This document shows positions 7,825 to 10,833 of a DNA stretch of 10,833 nucleotides, in pieces. The notes beneath the pieces were generated by a model. It was not told where the DNA came from, did no database searches, and saw only the letters and a list, made by a program, of their open reading frames with translations. This DNA is from Reyranella sp. (GTDB lineage: Bacteria > Pseudomonadota > Alphaproteobacteria > Reyranellales > Reyranellaceae): NCBI GenBank assembly GCA_016780605.1, contig JADHLS010000093.1, positions 1-10,833 on the forward strand, written 5' to 3'. The stretch's first letter is position 1, and every line of letters begins with the position of its first letter. Both the position numbers and the translations under genes were made by a program.

Positions 7825-10061
7825 CGATAGTGGCAGTTGCGCTGGGCGTTTCACGCTTGGGCGATGCGATGGGCGCGGTGACCCGCCGGCTGAGCGGCCG
7901 CGCCGCGGCCGTGTCGCTGGCGGTGTTCGCCATCCTGGCCGGCGCCGCGACCTACGCCTGGCTGGCCGGCCTCGCCCCCACGGCCTTCAACACTCGCGGC
8001 TGGATCACCGGCCTGCTGGTCGCCGACCTCATCGCCGCCGTGGCGCTGATGGCGCTCGTAGCGGTACGCCTGACGCAGCTCTGGCTCGATCGCCGGCGCG
8101 GCGCCGCGGGTTCGCGCCTGCACATGCGCCTGGTGCTGGTGTGCAGCGTCTTCACCATCACGCCCACGCTGATCGTGACCATCATCCTGTCGCTCCTGGT
8201 GACCAACCTCACCGACTTCGTGGTGAAGCCGGCGCAGGCCTCGTTCGAGGCGGCGCGCGCGATCGGCGAGCCGGTACGGCGCGCCCGCGAGGAGGAGATC
8301 CTGCGCGACATCGGCGCGATCTCGGGACCGCTGCAGGCTCTCGGCATCGACGGCGTGCGCGACAAGGCGGCGACCACGGCGATGCTCGAGCGGCTGATCG
8401 AAGGCCGGCCGATGATCGAGGCCATCGTCATCGATGCCGACCACGGCGTGCTCGAACGCGCCACCGCGCCGAACGCCACCGGCCTGAAGGATCCCATGCC
8501 GTCGGGGCAGGCGATGTGGCGGGCGGTCAACCAGAACGGCCCGGTCGAAATCCAGGCACCCAACGGTGCGTACTTCGTGATGCAGCTGTTCGTCGGCGAG
8601 CCGCTGTTCCTGGTGACCGGCCATGCCGTCGATCTGCGCGTCGTCGACTACATCAAGAGCATCGAGTTCGCCGGCTCGTTCTATTCGCAGATCGAGCAGG
8701 CCATGCAGCGCGGCCAGTTGCTGATCTTCATCATCTGCGGTGCGATTGCGCTTCTGATGCTGCTCGCCGCGGTGTGGCTCGCCATCCTGTTCGCCTCGCG
8801 CCTCACCGAGCCGATCGGCGGGCTGATGGCGGCCGCCGAGCGGGTGAGGGGCGGCGACCTGACGGCGCGCGTCGAGGAAGGCCCGCCCGACGACGAGCTC
8901 GGTCAGCTCACACGCTCCTTCAACCGCATGGCCAGCCAGATCGAGCAGCAGCGCGGCGATCTCATCGATGCCAACAAGGAGCTCGACACAAGGCGGCGCC
9001 TGACCGACGCGGTGCTGGCCGGCGTCTCGGCCGGCGTGCTGAGCGTCGACGCCGCCGGCATCATCACGCGCAGCAACCGCTCGGCGCTCGAGCTGCTGGC
9101 GCTGCCCGAGGACGGAGTGATCGAGCGCCCGCTGATCGCGGTGATGCCCGAGCTGGCTCCGCTGGTGGCGCAGGCGGCCGAACGGCCCGGCCGCCTGACC
9201 CAGGGCCAGGTCGAGATCCTGCAGGGCGGCACGCGGCGTATCCTCCTGGTCCGCATCAGTGCGGCCTCCGACGCAGGATACGTGGTCACCTTCGACGACG
9301 TGACCGACCTGATGTCAGCCCAGCGCATGGCGGCATGGGGCGACGTGGCGCGCCGCATCGCCCACGAGATCAAGAATCCGCTGACACCCATCCAGCTCTC
9401 AGCCGAGCGTCTGAAGCGCCGCTACCTGAAGCAGATCAAGGAGGACCCCGAGACCTTCTCGATCTGCACCGACACCATCATCCGCCAGGTCGGCGACATC
9501 GGCCGCATGGTCGACGAGTTCTCCTCGTTCGCCCGCATGCCGCGGCCGACCGTCAAGCCGGAGGACGCCAAGGAGCTCTGCCAGCAGGCTCTCTTCCTTC
9601 AGCGCAACGGCAATCCCGACATCCGCTACGTCTCGACCTTGCCGGATCACGCGGTGCCGCTGAGCTGCGATCGCCGGCAGATTTCGCAGGTCCTGACCAA
9701 CATCCTCAAGAACTCGGCCGAGGCGATCGAGGGCAGGGAGGCCGCCGCGGGCGAGACGCTGCCTCCGGGCGAGATCATGCTCAGCCTTCGCGATGACGAT
9801 GCGACCGTGAAAATCGTCGTCGAGGACAATGGCAAAGGCCTGCCCAAGGAAGGCCGCGAGCGCCTGACCGAGCCCTACATGACCACGCGCAGCAAGGGGA
9901 CCGGGCTCGGTCTCGCCATCGTCAAGAAGATCATGGAGGATCATGGCGGCCATCTCGCGCTGGATGACCGCGAGGGTGGCGGGGCGCGTATCAGTCTGGT
10001 ATTCCGGCGGGACGCGAAGGAAATCGCGTCGGTTCGCTCGCATGCGACAGCCGCACAATGA
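7821..10061 (+). CDS. ntrY: Membrane-bound nitrogen/redox sensor histidine kinase NtrY
   Basis: This 746-residue inner-membrane kinase is the partner of NtrX; family members have been linked to nitrate and nitrogen metabolism, redox state and envelope traits. I see three N-terminal membrane segments (about 28-50, 60-83, 103-128), a periplasmic sensor region (about 130-297), a fourth segment (about 299-325), a HAMP domain (about 323-376), a coiled stretch, a PAS domain (about 393-495), and a kinase core with His515 in [18 protein letters not shown] box NILKNSAEA (627-635), G1 EDNGKGL (668-674) and G2 GTGLGLAI (693-700). The GTG at 7821 overlaps the ntrC stop as GTGA. GAGG (7814-7817) is only 3 nt before it, so GTG 7830, 12 nt away, is a possible alternative start; neither changes the domains. 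Position and the four-helix N-terminus separate it from NtrB. It ends 34 bp before ntrX. Confidence 0.96.
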
Positions 10062-10095
10062 TCCGCGAACAAGACTGCGGACAGTTTGAAGAGTC

Positions 10096-10833
10096 ATGGG
10101 CCACGATATTCTCATCGTCGACGACGAACGCGACATCTGCACGCTGATCGCGGGCATCCTGGAGGATGAGGGCCACACCGCCCGTCGCGCCCACAACAGC
10201 AGCGAAGCCATCGATGCCGTGCGCCAACGCCGGCCGGCGCTGGTGATCCTCGACGTCTGGCTGCAGGGCAGCGAGCTCGATGGGCTGCAGCTCCTCGAAG
10301 TCATTCGCCGCGAGGAGCCGCCGGTCCCCGTGGTGATGATCTCCGGCCACGGCACGATCGACACGGCGGTGTCGGCCATCAAGACCGGCGCCTACGACTT
10401 CATCGAAAAACCGTTCAAGGCCGACCGCCTGCTGCTGGTGGTCGACCGCGCCATCGAAGCCGACCGCCTGCGGCGCGAGAACGTCGCCCTGCGCCGGCGC
10501 GCCGGCGGCGAGGTGACCTTCGTCGGCTCGTCGGGCGCGGCGGCCAATGTGCGCAGCCAGATCGAGCGCGTGGCGCCGACCGGCAGCCGCGTGCTGATCG
10601 CCGGGCCCTCGGGCGCCGGCAAGGAGACCGTGGCGCGGCTGATCCATCAAGGCTCCAAGCGCGCCGATGGTCCCTTCGTCGTGGTCAACTGCTCGGCATT
10701 GCCGGCGGAGCGCCTCGAGATCGAGCTGTTCGGCACCGACGGCGAGAGCGGTGATGCGCTGCGTGTCTCCGGCGCCTTCGAGATGGCGCATGGCGGCACG
10801 CTGCTCTTGAAGGAGGTCGCCGACCTGCCGGTG
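10096..10833 (+). CDS. ntrX: Response regulator NtrX, 5' part, atypical ATPase motifs
   Basis: This gene runs off the right edge; 246 residues are visible of a usual length near 455. The receiver domain (about 4-120) has Asp9/Asp10, phospho-acceptor Asp53 in LVILDVWLQGSELDG, Ser83 and Lys105 in IEKPF. DVWLQGSELDG is characteristic of NtrX. The AAA+ domain begins near 140 with Walker A GPSGAGKE (170-177, Lys176). After IELFG (209-213) the GAFTGA loop is absent: TDGESGDALRVSG stands there, and the segment to the next GG is two residues shorter than in NtrC. The Walker B position reads LLLKEVAD (236-243), with Lys239 where NtrC has Asp. ATG 10096 has GAAGAG (10088-10093) just upstream. The 34-bp gap to ntrY can form a weak 5-bp hairpin. 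Loss of GAFTGA is known in alphaproteobacterial NtrX and argues for sigma54-independent action; the Lys is a further oddity. The DNA-binding domain is not visible. Confidence 0.94.
   Translation, partial: MGHDILIVDDERDICTLIAGILEDEGHTARRAHNSSEAIDAVRQRRPALVILDVWLQGSELDGLQLLEVIRREEPPVPVVMISGHGTIDTAVSAIKTGAYDFIEKPFKADRLLLVVDRAIEADRLRRENVALRRRAGGEVTFVGSSGAAANVRSQIERVAPTGSRVLIAGPSGAGKETVARLIHQGSKRADGPFVVVNCSALPAERLEIELFGTDGESGDALRVSGAFEMAHGGTLLLKEVADLPV

Noticed and set aside
8141..9796. A 551-codon open frame on the plus strand in another phase within ntrY.
   Set aside because: Its translation is extremely Arg/Ala/Pro/His-rich with no domain, while the ntrY frame shows every expected kinase motif over the same bases. 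Long out-of-phase frames are common at this GC content.
10062..10081. TCCGC and GCGGA inverted repeat between ntrY and ntrX, considered as a terminator.
   Set aside because: The stem is only 5 bp with a 10-nt loop and no T-run follows, so it is too weak to call a terminator.
10058..10147. A 29-codon frame starting at an ATG that overlaps the ntrY stop (ATGA) and running into ntrX.
   Set aside because: It lacks conserved features and ends inside the ntrX receiver domain. It could serve as a coupling leader, but nothing beyond the overlap supports that.

Overview
The window is a gene-dense, GC-rich stretch of a bacterial chromosome, almost certainly from an alphaproteobacterium. The main reasons are the fused ispDF gene, the gene order lpd-lipA-coq10-cinA-ispDF-dusB-ntrB-ntrC-ntrY-ntrX (well known from Rhizobiales and Rhodospirillales), and a REP-like palindromic element of a kind common in those genomes. 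I cannot name the genus. No rRNA, tRNA, CRISPR array, insertion sequence or phage gene is visible.

Layout. (1) Positions 1-2349, plus strand: the 3' part of lpd (E3 of the 2-oxoacid dehydrogenase complexes), lipA (lipoyl synthase) and a Coq10/RatA-type START-domain gene, packed as an operon with gaps of about 10 bp or less. The upstream part, probably the other pyruvate dehydrogenase genes, lies outside the window. (2) Positions 2309-4101, minus strand: ispDF (two steps of the MEP isoprenoid pathway), a 140-bp spacer filled largely by a REP-like double-arm palindrome, then a stand-alone CinA C-terminal-domain gene whose 3' end overlaps the 3' end of coq10 by 41 bp. (3) Positions 4102-4227: a divergent, partly AT-rich control region with a 15-bp and a 10-bp palindrome around a candidate sigma70-type promoter for dusB. 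(4) Positions 4228-10833, plus strand: dusB (nifR3), ntrB, ntrC, ntrY and the 5' part of ntrX. dusB to ntrY are joined by a 1-bp gap and two 4-bp stop/start overlaps.

Function. The left block supports lipoylated dehydrogenases and quinone function. IspDF supplies isoprenoid precursors, including for the quinone tail. The right block encodes two nitrogen-related two-component systems: cytosolic NtrB with the sigma54 activator NtrC, and membrane-bound NtrY with NtrX.

Most of this is conserved core-genome content, and I found no convincing new multi-gene system. The points most worth a second look are: an NtrX that lacks the GAFTGA loop and also has Lys in place of the Walker B Asp; the REP-like element inside the ispDF-cinA unit; the palindromes at the dusB-ntrBC promoter; and a 5-codon minicistron that exactly bridges the lipA stop and the likely TTG start of coq10.
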